This document shows, one piece after another, positions 25,556 to 35,130 of a stretch of DNA of 64,000 nt (within the stretch, counting starts at the first letter, position 1; each line of letters begins with the position of its first letter). Source of the stretch: G963667675 sp965249215 (GTDB lineage Bacteria > Chloroflexota > Dehalococcoidia > Lucifugimonadales > UBA3495); NCBI GenBank assembly GCA_965249215.1, contig CBDFLN010000001.1:186001-250000 (forward strand), written 5' to 3'. The position numbers and the translations under genes are program-made. The notes beneath the pieces were generated by a model. That model did no database searches. It was not told where the DNA came from and worked only from the letters and a program-made list of their open reading frames with translations.

Positions 25556-26731
25556 CTACTGGCCTGACGACGGTCCAATCACCTGGTACAGCCTGTCCTC
25601 GGTGCGCTGGGATACGGGCAACACCTCGACGACGACCCTAGATAGGCCCACGACCTCGCCGTCGGAGTCGAAGCTGTAATCGTCGCCGATGGCGCCGCTC
25701 CAGGTGATTTCGTACATGCAGTCGCGGAAGCCGTCGGCGTCCTGGTCGTCATTGGTCTGCCTTAGGCACTCGGCGGCGATGTAGACGTCGTCGTAGGCGG
25801 ACCCCAGGTGCCACGGCAGGGTGACGTAGTTGTAGCGGTGCCTGAAGTTGGCCAAGACCTCCTGCGCCTTATCGTTGTCCGGGTCCAGGTCGGCCGTAAT
25901 GGCCTTCATGCGGGTGGCCGCTTCCCCGGCGATTTCCAGGGCAGTAGTCCCCACGGAGATGGTCTCGGCGTATATCTGGCCGTGGTAGCCCAGCTCACGG
26001 GCCTGCTTGATAATGGCGCCCGCAGCAAACTCAGACTGGGACGCGAGGTGCAATGCGTCCGGGTTAGAGGCGAACAGCTTGGTCAATTGGGGCCGGAAGT
26101 CGGCGGTGTCCGAGTTGTACCGTTCCGCGGCTACTACGCTGCCGCCGCGTTCCTCGAACCGGGCGACGGAGGTGCGCCTGACGCCCTCGGCGTAGTCGGT
26201 GGTCTCGGTGATGGTAGCCAGGCTGCGGACGCCGTCCGCCCACAGCAGGTCCCCGGTGTCGATGCCCACCTGTATGTCGCTGATCTGTGTGCGGAAGATG
26301 TAATCGCCGGCGTTGGCTATGTCCGGGTTGCTGGCCAAACCGGAGAACAGGATCACCCCATCCGCTTCCGCCAGGGGTGCGGCGCCCAGCATGGCGCTGC
26401 TGCAAGAGGTCCCCAGGATGATCCTGACGCCGTCAACCTCGGTCAGCTTCTTGTAGGCGGCGACGGCGTCCTTGGCGGTGCACCCGGAGTCCTCGACGAC
26501 CAGTTTCAGCATTCGCCCGTTGATGCCGCCGGCGGCGTTGATCTCGTCCACGGCCATCTGCTTGGCCTGGTTGGCCACGGCGCCATAGGTCTCACCGGGG
26601 CCGGTCAGCGACTCCATCACTCCGATTCTGAAGGGGCTTTCCTGCTGCCCATCGCCGCAAGCCGCGACGGCCAAGGCTGCGACGAGAACAAAGCCCAAGG
26701 CAAGGGCCCGAGTGCGGGACGACAAACCCAT
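25556..26731 (-). CDS. Branched-chain amino acid-type ABC transporter substrate-binding lipoprotein (LivJ-like)
   Basis: 391 residues. The lipoprotein signal is ALALGFVLVAALAVAACGDG with lipobox VAAC. The mature part has the type I periplasmic-binding fold: FRIGVMESLTGPGETYG, ANQAKQMAVDEINAAGGING, LVVEDSGCTAKDAVAAYKKL, GTSCSSAMLGAAPLAE, and HLGSAYDDVYIAAECLRQ near the end. In the family it binds leucine/isoleucine/valine, amides or aromatic acids. No livHMGF genes are nearby, so the permease is elsewhere. AGAGAGG precedes the ATG. Single gene. Confidence 0.9.
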   Translation of the reverse strand: MGLSSRTRALALGFVLVAALAVAACGDGQQESPFRIGVMESLTGPGETYGAVANQAKQMAVDEINAAGGINGRMLKLVVEDSGCTAKDAVAAYKKLTEVDGVRIILGTSCSSAMLGAAPLAEADGVILFSGLASNPDIANAGDYIFRTQISDIQVGIDTGDLLWADGVRSLATITETTDYAEGVRRTSVARFEERGGSVVAAERYNSDTADFRPQLTKLFASNPDALHLASQSEFAAGAIIKQARELGYHGQIYAETISVGTTALEIAGEAATRMKAITADLDPDNDKAQEVLANFRHRYNYVTLPWHLGSAYDDVYIAAECLRQTNDDQDADGFRDCMYEITWSGAIGDDYSFDSDGEVVGLSRVVVEVLPVSQRTEDRLYQVIGPSSGQ

Positions 26732-26849
26732 GACCTCTCTCCAGTCACCGCCGGAAGTTGGTTAACGCAACGATACCGGGGCCAGATGGGATGTCCGGCT
26801 CCCGGCGAGCCAGGGCAGGTACTCTTCAAACCGCGCGCCGGACGCGGGC

Positions 26850-27275
26850 CTATGAGTCAGCGTTGCGCCACATCCGGCAGCCGGTAACACCTAACACTAT
26901 TGGCATCAGGGCATCGATGACTGTCCAGAATTGCCCGTCGGGTAAATTGTCGTTATCCAGATGCTTGCCGGATAGAAGACTGAACCAGTTCCAGAAGTAC
27001 AGGAGGAACACGGCGACAGTTCCATAGAACGCCGAGTTGGCTCCCAGGTAACTCTTCACGTCTGCCGAAGAGTCTGCATCGACGCGCCGCTTCTCGACGT
27101 AGCTGCCGGCCAGGCCCAACAGCATCCCTGCCGCCATAAAGTAGTTGAGAATCTCCCAAACCTCGAAGGGCTCGTCCCCGCCTGGGTGGTACCACGGAGT
27201 AACGATGAAATTCACTGCCACTGCCACCGCCACCAACAACAGATAAGCCGCCACCAGACGATTCACCATGGGCAT
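26850..27275 (-). CDS. Four-helix membrane protein, unknown
   Basis: 141 residues with four hydrophobic segments: LVAAYLLLVAVAVAVNFIV, EILNYFMAAGMLLGLAGS, GTVAVFLLYFWNWFSLL and VIDALMPIVLGVTGCRMW. The intervening loops are acidic (KRRVDADSSADVKSYLG). The pattern occurs in short conserved membrane proteins of marine bacteria, but I do not recognise a named family. TTAGGGGGTG lies 9 nt upstream of the start. Single gene. Confidence 0.65.
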   Translation of the reverse strand: MPMVNRLVAAYLLLVAVAVAVNFIVTPWYHPGGDEPFEVWEILNYFMAAGMLLGLAGSYVEKRRVDADSSADVKSYLGANSAFYGTVAVFLLYFWNWFSLLSGKHLDNDNLPDGQFWTVIDALMPIVLGVTGCRMWRNADS

Positions 27276-27511
27276 CGCGTCACCCCCTAAGCAAATTCCA
27301 TTCTTATTCCTAAGCCGGACCGTTCAGACCAAGCGCGCTGACTGGGCAGACCTCTCTCCCAGGTCAATTGGGCAAGCAACGGAGATTTGCCGCCAACGAA
27401 TATACCCGCCCGCCGCGCTCCTGTAAAGATTGCCCAAGCCTTGCCCGGCGGTCTCCGCCGGTGGGCCGCCCGGCGATGCGGGCATTGATTCAAACCGGCG
27501 GTAGTCCCTCA

Positions 27512-29290
27512 TTAACGGCGCCACTCGACAATGTTCCACATCTCGCTGTCCCAGCCGTTGATCCGCACGCCTTGCAGGGTGTTAGAGTGGGCCGAAACGA
27601 TACCCCGGTTCACCAGGGGAATCTCGTAGTAGCTCTGGACCAAAATATCGTTCATTTGTTTGACCAGGGCGGCGCGGTCGGCCCCGATGGGGGTGTGGGA
27701 CAGCTCTTCGACCAACTCATCGAACTCGGCGTTGCAGGCCCGAGCGACGTTGCTGCCGCTCCAATTGTTGTCCCGGTCTGGGACCTCGGCACAGGTCAGT
27801 CCGAAAAGGTACTGCTGCGGGTCGATGTCAGGGCCTGTGGCATACATCTGTACGTCAGCAAAGAAGCGGCTGTAGACCTGTTCCTTGTCGGCCACTGGGT
27901 CGCCGCCAAAGAAAACGGCGGCATCGTGATGCACCAGCAAGGCCTCGATGCCAATCTCCCGCCACCAGTCCTGTATCAGAGCCTGGGTATCCTGCCGGAC
28001 GTCGTTGGTCGAGGTCTGGAAGGTCAACCTGAGGGGCACGCCGTTATATTCCCGCACCCCGTCGCCGTCGGTATCCAGGACGCCGTTGTCGTCCAGGAGC
28101 TTGTTGGCCCCTTCTATGTCCTGGGTCAGGCAGCCGTCGTTGGAGGTGGAAACGTAGCTGGGCGGCCCGGCGATGAGGTTGCAGGCGGGCTCGCCGGCGG
28201 ACCCGTAGAGCCGCTGGGCGATGAGACCGCGGTCTACGGCTATGGACATAGCCCGGGCGATGGGAGTGGAGGCAAGGAAGGGGTGAGGATTTGCGCCGTC
28301 CTGGTACTCGGACCGGTCGTCGCCCAGTGAGGGGTCGGGGTTGGTCTGGTTTAAGACGATGCGCTCCACCAGGCTGGAGAACGCCGACACTACTGTCCCA
28401 TTGCCCTTGGCTTCCATGCCAGCAAGGGTCTGTGGCTCTATCTGCAAATTCCAGGCATAGTCGGCTTCCCCGGACTCCAGAACGGCCTGGGCGGTGGACA
28501 GGGCGTCACCGCCGCCAACCAGCATGACGCGGTCGAAATAGGGTGTTTGACCATAGTAGTGGGGATTGCGCTCGTAAACGGCTTGCTCGTCGGGCATAAA
28601 CTCGACGATGCGATAGGGCCCGGAGCCCAGGGGAGCGTAATTCTCGTCTTCACAGCCCGCGGCGGCTGCGCCGACGCAATCGGCGAACTGGACCCGGCTG
28701 AGGACCGGGACGCCTGCGCCGACGAACGCGGTGTATGGATACGGAGTCGGGGCATGGAACGTGACCATCACCGTCAAGTCGTCCAGGGCTTCCACGGCAG
28801 TCACGTCGGTGAAGGCGCTGCTGGCGGTGCATCCGGTGGCTTCGTCGGTGCAGTAACGCTAGGTAAAGGCCACGTCATGGGCAGTGAGGTCGCTGCCGTC
28901 GGACCACTTGAGCTTATCTCTAAGTTTCCAGGTAATAGAAGCCAGGTCAGAGGAGATGCCGCCGTTCTCAAGGGTAGGAATTTCGGCGGCGAGGGCCGGG
29001 ACCAGAGCGCCGTCGGGGTCGTATTTGGCCAGGGGTTCCAGCGTGACGGCTCCGGCGTCCCGGTCCTTGTATCCGCCGGAAAGATATGGGTTGGGGGTGG
29101 AAGGAGCCTGCCAGTAGAGTATCCTCAGGACTTCCTCTTGGTCCGCCGTCCCAGTGGAGTCCGGTGAAGGACTTGGCGCCGGCGTGGGCTCTGCGGTGGG
29201 CGTCTGTGTGGCGGAGCCGTTGCAGGCAACAAGAACGAGAACAACGGCCAGGCCGAAAGCGTACTCTAGCAACTTACCCATAGGAAGCAT
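27512..29290 (-). pseudogene. Peptide/nickel-type ABC substrate-binding lipoprotein (SBP_bac_5) interrupted by an in-frame amber codon
   Basis: One reading frame of 593 codons with a single internal TAG at 28861-28859. The N-terminal part has a lipobox (VLVLVAC), a Thr/Pro-rich linker and RILYWQAPSTPNPYLSGG, reaching HDVAFT. After the TAG it continues RYCTDEATGC, VTVMVTFHAPTPYPYTAFVG, LGSGPYRIVEF, YERNPHYYG, PHPFLASTPIARAMSIAVDR and ends MWNIVEWRR. Family members have Trp where the TAG stands (FTWxYC), so a TGG-to-TAG change explains it. All flanking sequence is intact, so the lesion is recent, a sequencing error, or read through. AGAGG is 8 nt upstream of ATG 29290. It might serve the OppDF-like ATPases. 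Confidence 0.85.
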
Positions 29291-29409
29291 TAAGTGTTCC
29301 TCTCTAGAGCTTTGCTGGCGCAGCCCTGCTGCATGAGCGGAAAATCACGGCCCATATTACCAGATTCGAAGCCTGCTTTCTCAAGGGGCCTCAAGGCGTT
29401 TAGGGACCG

Positions 29410-30447
29410 TCACTGGTTGCGAAGCAAGGACCGGTAGAAGGGCAAGCTGACGGCAAGGGGGGCCATGTAATAGACCGCCCGGAACAGGACCGACGCCAGG
29501 ACAGCTTCCTCCAAGGGGACTCCCAGCAAATGGTACGTGCCGGCCATCGAGCCCTCCTGGACGCCCAGGCCGCCGGGGATCATGGACATCACTCCCGCCG
29601 CCACGCCCACGGCGAACCCGGTGGCTATTACCCCAAGTCCCGCGTCGTTGCCCAGGGCTTGGAAACAGACCCATACCAAGACAACTCGGACGATTCGGTC
29701 GACGAGCACCAGGGCCGCCGGGTACCCAAGGACTACAGGTCGGCCCCGCAGATTTGCCAGGCCCCGGGTTAACGTAGCCTCGAAGTCGACGACAGACGGG
29801 CCGATGTCCCGCCTGAATGCCAAACGCCAAGCCGCCCGGACCACCCAAACGGCCAGGGACCTGGCCGGCGGGTAGAAGAAGACTACGGCAGTGGCCGCAA
29901 AGGCCAGGCCGAGGATGCCTGTACCTACGCTCAGCCACAGGGCCGCATCCGGTGACAGCGGATGGGTCAGCAGCAGGAATCCAAGGCCGACGGGGATTAG
30001 GCCGAAGAACACCAGGCTCTCCAAATAGGAATGGAACAACGACGGCGCCAGCACGTCACCGGTGGCGAGACCCCGCCGGGTCAGCAGCAGAAGCCGGAGC
30101 GCATGGCCCGCCAGGCCGCCGGCGGCGGCAATCATGGCCGATGAAACGAAGCCCACGCCCAAGAGGCTGCGCCAGTCCAATCGGATGCGGAAAATCCGGT
30201 TGATCGAGGCGAAGCTGTAGCTTAGGCACAGGTAGGAGACAACGGTGATGCCCAGCGCCAAGGGCATCCAGCGCCAGTCAGCCCGGGACAACACGTCCCG
30301 GACTTCCTGCCAGTCCAACACTATCAGGAGCACCCCGGCCAGGGCCAGCACCGCCACCGCGGCCGCGGCGATGCGGCGTTGGCCTACGCCGACCTTGGCG
30401 GTGGAGTCGAGAAGCGGTTCCCCGTCTTGAGAAACTAGACGCTCCAA
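29410..30447 (-). CDS. Lysylphosphatidylglycerol synthase-type flippase domain protein (UPF0104/AglD-like)
   Basis: 345 residues with eight to nine membrane helices. Family marks: LGITVVSYLCLSYSFASINRIF with the basic residue after it, GFVSSAMIAAAGGLAGHALR, LLTRRGLATGDVLAPSLFHS, and near the end MSMIPGGLGVQEGSMAGTYH and LFRAVYYMAPL. The domain corresponds to the membrane half of MprF and to stand-alone proteins that probably move lipids or lipid-linked precursors. The catalytic lysyl-transferase half is absent. Divergent from the amidohydrolase gene, with a 148-bp gap that should hold both promoters. Confidence 0.85.
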   Translation of the reverse strand: MERLVSQDGEPLLDSTAKVGVGQRRIAAAAVAVLALAGVLLIVLDWQEVRDVLSRADWRWMPLALGITVVSYLCLSYSFASINRIFRIRLDWRSLLGVGFVSSAMIAAAGGLAGHALRLLLLTRRGLATGDVLAPSLFHSYLESLVFFGLIPVGLGFLLLTHPLSPDAALWLSVGTGILGLAFAATAVVFFYPPARSLAVWVVRAAWRLAFRRDIGPSVVDFEATLTRGLANLRGRPVVLGYPAALVLVDRIVRVVLVWVCFQALGNDAGLGVIATGFAVGVAAGVMSMIPGGLGVQEGSMAGTYHLLGVPLEEAVLASVLFRAVYYMAPLAVSLPFYRSLLRNQ

Positions 30448-30595
30448 CTTGCGCGCCGTCGGGTCTGCAGCAGAGTAGTCCTCGCTTTGGGGAGGGGGTT
30501 GCGGCCGCGCCGCCTGTGCTAGGATTATATGCGCTTAACCGCAATACTGACAGGCGCGCCTGCGGAGGCACACCCCTGGAATTAGGCAGCCAGCC

Positions 30596-32212
30596 ATGAC
30601 GAAGCCCACCCGCCGGGGGCAAACAACTTCAACCGCATCGGGGCCAGGCTTGTTGCTGGTAAATGCCAGGGTGCTCACCCTGGAACCGGCGCAGCCGCGG
30701 GCGGAAGCGGTGGCGGTGAGAGACGAGACCATTGTCGCCGTGGGCGACCGGGCCGAGGCGGCCCGTTTGGCGGGGCCTGACGCGGAAGTCATCGACTGCC
30801 GCGGCATGTGCCTGGTCCCCGGTTTCGTCGACGCCCACTGCCATCTCTTTGCCACGGCTTCCTCTCTCCAAGGGCTGCCTTGCGATCCAGACGAGGTTTC
30901 CAACATCCCAGAACTGCAGGCCGCCATCCGGCGGCAGGCCGCTGCGACTCCTCCGGGAGGTTGGATTCGAGGATTCGGCTATGACGACCTGGCCTTGAAG
31001 GAGGGGAGGCACCCCAACCGTTGGGACCTGGACTTGGCCGCGCCGGACCATCCGGTACGGCTGGACCATCGCAGCGGCCACGCCGCGGTGCTGAACAGCA
31101 TGGGGTTACAGTTGGCGGGCATTCACCGGGACACTCCCGACCCTGTGGATGGGGTCATTGAACGGGTGGGGGAGTCTGGGGAGCCTACGGGGCTGCTGTT
31201 GGAGATGGGACCCTTCTTGAGCCAGCGGCCGGGCAGGTTGCGCGACGAAAGGGACGCAGAGGAGGGAATCGCCCGGCTGGGCCGCCTGCTGCTGAGCTAC
31301 GGCATCACCTCGGTGCACGACGCCGGGGTCAACAACAGCCCGGACCGTTGGGACGCTATGGCCAATCTGCAGGCATCGAGGCTGCTTCCCTGCCGGGTGA
31401 CTATGATGGCAGGTGCGGGATACCTGGCAGAGTTCCTGGCGGAAGGCCGGAGATGGGGTAGCGGCGACCCCTGTCTGCGGTTGGGGCACGTCAAAATCAT
31501 GCTCAGCCTGACCACCGGGGCAATGCAACCGGACGTTGCGGAGCTGGGCCGGATAGTCGGCGAAGCCCATCGCGCCGGCTTTCCGGCGGCGGTCCACGCC
31601 GTGGAGGAAGAGGCGGTGGCCGCCGCGGTCCAGGTGTTCGCAGAGAGCCGCCTAACTGACGGGCCGCTCCCGGCCAGGGACCGCATCGAGCACTGCGCCG
31701 AGTGCCCGCCGGAGTTGGCGGCCCAGGTAGGCCGCAGCGGCGCCATGGTGGTGACCCAGCCGGGGTTCATATTCCACCACGGCCATCGTTACCGGCAGCG
31801 AGTAGACCCTAATCTGTTGGACAGCTTGTACCCGGTTAGCAGCCTGCACCGCAGCGGCGTAACCGTGGCCTTTGGGTCCGACGCGCCGGTAATCGACCCC
31901 AATCCCTGGCCGGGCATCTACAGCGCAGTCACCGGACTAGCGAGAGACGGCCTCCCTTTATCCGGCAGTAGTGCAGCGGCGGCGGGCGTGTCCAACAGGG
32001 TTTCGATTGAGACGGCGCTGCGGATGTACACCATCGCCGGGGCATTGGCCGAGGGCGCACAGGACGTGAAGGGGACGATCCGGCCCGGCAAGCTGGCCGA
32101 CCTGGTGCTGTTGGACCAAGACCCAACCGCCGGGGACCCAGCAAGTCTGAAAGGCGTGCGTCCGGTGATGACAATCGTGGGAGGAAGGGTGGCCTGGGAA
32201 GCTGGTTATTAG
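30596..32212 (+). CDS. Amidohydrolase 3 family protein (YtcJ-like)
   Basis: 538 residues. Metal ligands are expected in VPGFVDAHCHLF near residue 80; further blocks are GWIRGFGYDDL, HRSGHAAVLNS, YGITSVHDAGV, LRLGHVKIML, PAAVHAVEEEAV, RDRIEHCAECPPE, VTQPGFIF, VAFGSDAPV and the C-terminal GTIRPGKLADLVLLDQDP. These enzymes hydrolyse N-acyl or amide bonds using a beta-barrel metal centre. The substrate is unknown. The N-terminal 15 residues before GPGLLLVNARVL are probably an extension. Cytoplasmic; monocistronic. Confidence 0.92.
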   Translation: MTKPTRRGQTTSTASGPGLLLVNARVLTLEPAQPRAEAVAVRDETIVAVGDRAEAARLAGPDAEVIDCRGMCLVPGFVDAHCHLFATASSLQGLPCDPDEVSNIPELQAAIRRQAAATPPGGWIRGFGYDDLALKEGRHPNRWDLDLAAPDHPVRLDHRSGHAAVLNSMGLQLAGIHRDTPDPVDGVIERVGESGEPTGLLLEMGPFLSQRPGRLRDERDAEEGIARLGRLLLSYGITSVHDAGVNNSPDRWDAMANLQASRLLPCRVTMMAGAGYLAEFLAEGRRWGSGDPCLRLGHVKIMLSLTTGAMQPDVAELGRIVGEAHRAGFPAAVHAVEEEAVAAAVQVFAESRLTDGPLPARDRIEHCAECPPELAAQVGRSGAMVVTQPGFIFHHGHRYRQRVDPNLLDSLYPVSSLHRSGVTVAFGSDAPVIDPNPWPGIYSAVTGLARDGLPLSGSSAAAAGVSNRVSIETALRMYTIAGALAEGAQDVKGTIRPGKLADLVLLDQDPTAGDPASLKGVRPVMTIVGGRVAWEAGY

Positions 32213-32293
32213 CCGCCGGCAACAGCGATGAGCGAGAATAACCAGGGGGCAGCCGCAGCCCGGACATTCCGGGCCCAGGTTACGTGGCCAAAG

Positions 32294-33277
32294 CTAGTGG
32301 GTGCGGTCTGATATATAGCCGGCGAGCTCCAACAGGGAGCGGCGGGCGGGGCAATCAGGAAGTACGCCCAGGGCTGCGGAGGCAGTGTCGCAATACCCGC
32401 GAATCACCGTGTTGCAGTCGTCTATTATCGTCGCGTCGTTGATCATATCCAAGGCCCGCCGCAACTGGCCGTCGTTGCCGGGGTCTTTGAACAGTTTCTC
32501 TACGGGGTTGTCGCCGGGATAGCGTTTCATCAGCATGATGGCGGGCAGAGTCAGTACGCCCTGAAGGAGGTCGTGGCCTACCGGTTTTCCCAACTGAGAT
32601 GGGTCTCCCTGCACGTCAAGAAGGTCGTCGACTATCTGGAATGCCATGCCGATGTGGTGGCCGTACGTCCGCAAGGCATCCACCTGAGCATCTGGCGCGC
32701 CGCCCAGGATGGCGCCCGTTTCGGCAGCGGTGCGGAACAGGGAGGCGGTCTTGCGGTAGATGCGAGTGTCGTAGAGCTTGCGGGCCTCTTGGGCGTCGAA
32801 AGTGCTGAAATACTCCACAAGCTGTCCGCTGGCCAGGTCCATGATGGTCTCGGAAAACCGGCGGATTACCCCGATGTCGCCGGTGTCGCAAACAAAGGTA
32901 GCCGAGGTCGCGAAGACGTAGTCTCCGAACAGCACGGCAACGTGGTGGCCCCACCGGTTGCTGACCGTCGCTTTGCCCCGGCGCAAGTCCGAGTTGTCCA
33001 CCGTGTCGTCGTGAATCAGGGTGGCGACGTGGAGCAATTCCACGGCAGAGGCCATGGTGATAGGATTTTCCGAGTCGTGGGGATAAAAGTCGGATGCCAG
33101 CAAGGTGATGGCCGGCCGTATGCGCTTGCCGCCGTTGACCAGCACGTAGTCCAGCAGTTGGTCCAGGTAGGGGTCTCCTGTCTCCGAAAGCCCCCTGAGA
33201 CGGTCCTCTACGCGGGCCAGCCGGTCCTCGATGGGGGCGTAAATGGATGCAGCCTGCTGGTCCAAGCCTTTAAGCAA
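32294..33277 (-). CDS. Polyprenyl diphosphate synthase (IspB/HepT-like)
   Basis: 327 residues. First Asp-rich motif LIHDDTVDNSDLRRG (DDxxD), second motif QIVDDLLDVQGD, conserved GGKRIRPAITLLAS near residue 50, and GKPVGHDLLQGVLTLPAI at the exit. It condenses isopentenyl diphosphate with an allylic primer to the side chain of menaquinone. Small residues (ELLHVA) before the first motif suggest a long C30-C40 product. It begins 8 bp after the metG stop codon, so the two form an operon. The menaquinone link fits the sdhABE operon in the same region. Confidence 0.93.
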   Translation of the reverse strand: MLKGLDQQAASIYAPIEDRLARVEDRLRGLSETGDPYLDQLLDYVLVNGGKRIRPAITLLASDFYPHDSENPITMASAVELLHVATLIHDDTVDNSDLRRGKATVSNRWGHHVAVLFGDYVFATSATFVCDTGDIGVIRRFSETIMDLASGQLVEYFSTFDAQEARKLYDTRIYRKTASLFRTAAETGAILGGAPDAQVDALRTYGHHIGMAFQIVDDLLDVQGDPSQLGKPVGHDLLQGVLTLPAIMLMKRYPGDNPVEKLFKDPGNDGQLRRALDMINDATIIDDCNTVIRGYCDTASAALGVLPDCPARRSLLELAGYISDRTH

Positions 33278-33285
33278 GGTAATCC

Positions 33286-34971
33286 CTAAGCTGCCCGACT
33301 GCCCAGGCGCTGTACCTCTTCATCCACTACCTGAAGGTCCAGCTTGGTATACAAGGGTGAGGGCGCGCGCAGCGCGGTTCCCGGCTGCACCGCCGCAACC
33401 GCGTGGTCGTAGTCCAACTGCTCCCCTTCGACCTTGCCGTCAAAACCCAGGAACTCGTGGAGCCGCTGGGAACTGAAGGGCAGGAAGGGGAACAACGCCA
33501 TCTTCAGGCAGTTAATCACGGCTATGGAGACCCACAGCGAAGTCGCGGCGTCCTGGCGGTCGGTCTTGATTGTCTTCCACGGGGCTGTAGAGTCCAGGTA
33601 CCGGTTGGCCTCCTGGGCCAGGGAAAACCCCTGGCCGATAGCAGCCTTGAAACGGCAGTTGTAAAGGTTGCGGTCGACCCTCTCCATAGCCGAGCGGGCG
33701 GCGTCCAACAGCCCCCGGTCGGACTCTCGCAGGGGCCCCGGCTCTGGAATCTTGCCGTCAAAGTTGCGGTAGGTGAACGAAAGCACCCGATGCACCAGGT
33801 TACCGTAGGTAGCCACCAGTTCGTCGTTGTTGCGGCGCACGAACTCGCTCCAAGAGAAATCTGAGTCGCTGGATTCCGGCATGTTAATCGACAGCAGATA
33901 GCGCAGGGGGTCCGGCTCGTAGCGGGACAAATAGTCCGGAGCCCAGACGGCCCAGTTATTGCTGGTGGAGAATTTCTGGGATTCCAGGCTAAGGAACTCG
34001 TTGGCGGGCACGTCGTAGGGCAAATTCAGACCGCCGTAGCCCATAAGCATGGCGGGCCAGATGATGGAATGAAAGGGGATGTTGTCCTTGCCGATGAAGT
34101 AGTAGGACCTGCTGTCAGTGTCCTTCCAGAAGTCCTCCCAAGCATCAGGGGAGCCGGACTGCTGCGCCCACTCGACTGCAGCGGACAGGTAGCCGATAAC
34201 CGCTTCGAACCAGACGTATATCCGTTTGTCTTCATAACCCTCGATAGGAACCGGGATTCCCCAGGAAAGGTCGCGGGTTATAGCCCGGTCCTTGAGGCCG
34301 TCCTCCAGGAAACGGTGGGTAAAGTTGAGCACGTTGGGCCGCCAGTGGCTTTGCCCCTTGACCCACTCCAACAAGGGCTCCTGAAAGGCGGAAAGCTTTA
34401 GGAAGAGGTGCTCGGACTCGCGGAACTCGGCCCCCGTCCCGCACAACACGCAGTGAGGTTGCACCAAGTCCTTGGAGTCCAGGGTGCGACCGCAGTGGTC
34501 GCATTGGTCGCCTCGCGCCCTTTCGTGTCCGCAGTGAGGGCATAGCCCTTCCACGTATCGGTCGGGCAGAAACCGGTCGCACCGGCTGCACCGGGCCAGC
34601 AGCATCACGTCGGGGTAGATGTATCCCCGCTCATGCAGCGCCTGGAAAATGTCGTGGACGACCTTCTCATGGTTCTCGGTATGGGTTGTGGTGAACAGGT
34701 CGAACGAGATGCCCAACTGTTTCCAGGTATCCAGAAATTGGGCGTGGTAGCGGTCCAGAATCTCCTGGGGAGTGACTCCTTCCTGTTCGGCCCGGACGGT
34801 GATGGGTGTGCCGTGGCTGTCGCTTCCGGACACCATCAATACCCGGTTGCCCTTGAGCCGGTGGTAGCGGGCGAAGATGTCGGCGGCCAAATAGCATCCG
34901 GCCACGTGACCCAAATGGAGGGGGCCGTTGGCGTAGGGCCAGGCCACGGCAACCAGGATTCGTTCAGGCAA
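33286..34971 (-). CDS. metG: Methionyl-tRNA synthetase
   Basis: 561 residues. HIGH motif appears as PLHLGHVAGCYL, followed by MVSGSDSHGTPI. The connective domain has two zinc knuckles (CSRCDRFLPDRYVEGLCPHC and CDHCGRTLDS..CVLC), the two-zinc type. Later ITRDLSWGIPVP, IYVWFEAVIGYLSA and the flexible loop LESQKFSTSNNW, in which the usual KMSKS is KFSTS. The anticodon-binding helices end near residue 500. There is no C-terminal tRNA-binding (Arc1p-like) domain. Essential cytoplasmic enzyme. First gene of the metG-polyprenyl synthase pair. Confidence 0.97.
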   Translation of the reverse strand: MPERILVAVAWPYANGPLHLGHVAGCYLAADIFARYHRLKGNRVLMVSGSDSHGTPITVRAEQEGVTPQEILDRYHAQFLDTWKQLGISFDLFTTTHTENHEKVVHDIFQALHERGYIYPDVMLLARCSRCDRFLPDRYVEGLCPHCGHERARGDQCDHCGRTLDSKDLVQPHCVLCGTGAEFRESEHLFLKLSAFQEPLLEWVKGQSHWRPNVLNFTHRFLEDGLKDRAITRDLSWGIPVPIEGYEDKRIYVWFEAVIGYLSAAVEWAQQSGSPDAWEDFWKDTDSRSYYFIGKDNIPFHSIIWPAMLMGYGGLNLPYDVPANEFLSLESQKFSTSNNWAVWAPDYLSRYEPDPLRYLLSINMPESSDSDFSWSEFVRRNNDELVATYGNLVHRVLSFTYRNFDGKIPEPGPLRESDRGLLDAARSAMERVDRNLYNCRFKAAIGQGFSLAQEANRYLDSTAPWKTIKTDRQDAATSLWVSIAVINCLKMALFPFLPFSSQRLHEFLGFDGKVEGEQLDYDHAVAAVQPGTALRAPSPLYTKLDLQVVDEEVQRLGSRAA

Positions 34972-35130
34972 GGACGGGAATTCCTTATAGATCCCCTGTT
35001 CGTCTGCCCATATCGAGGGTGACGAAAGGGGCGGGTTAGCTAAATTTTATCACATCACTTGAGACCTAAGCCGGAGAGAACCAAGTCTGCTCCGGCACGG
35101 GCGGTCACAGGGAGGCAAGCCTGGCTCGCT

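Noticed and set aside
27368..28330. 320-codon plus-strand frame over the SBP_bac_5 gene
   Set aside because: Shadow frame; the minus strand carries the recognisable protein on both sides of the amber codon.
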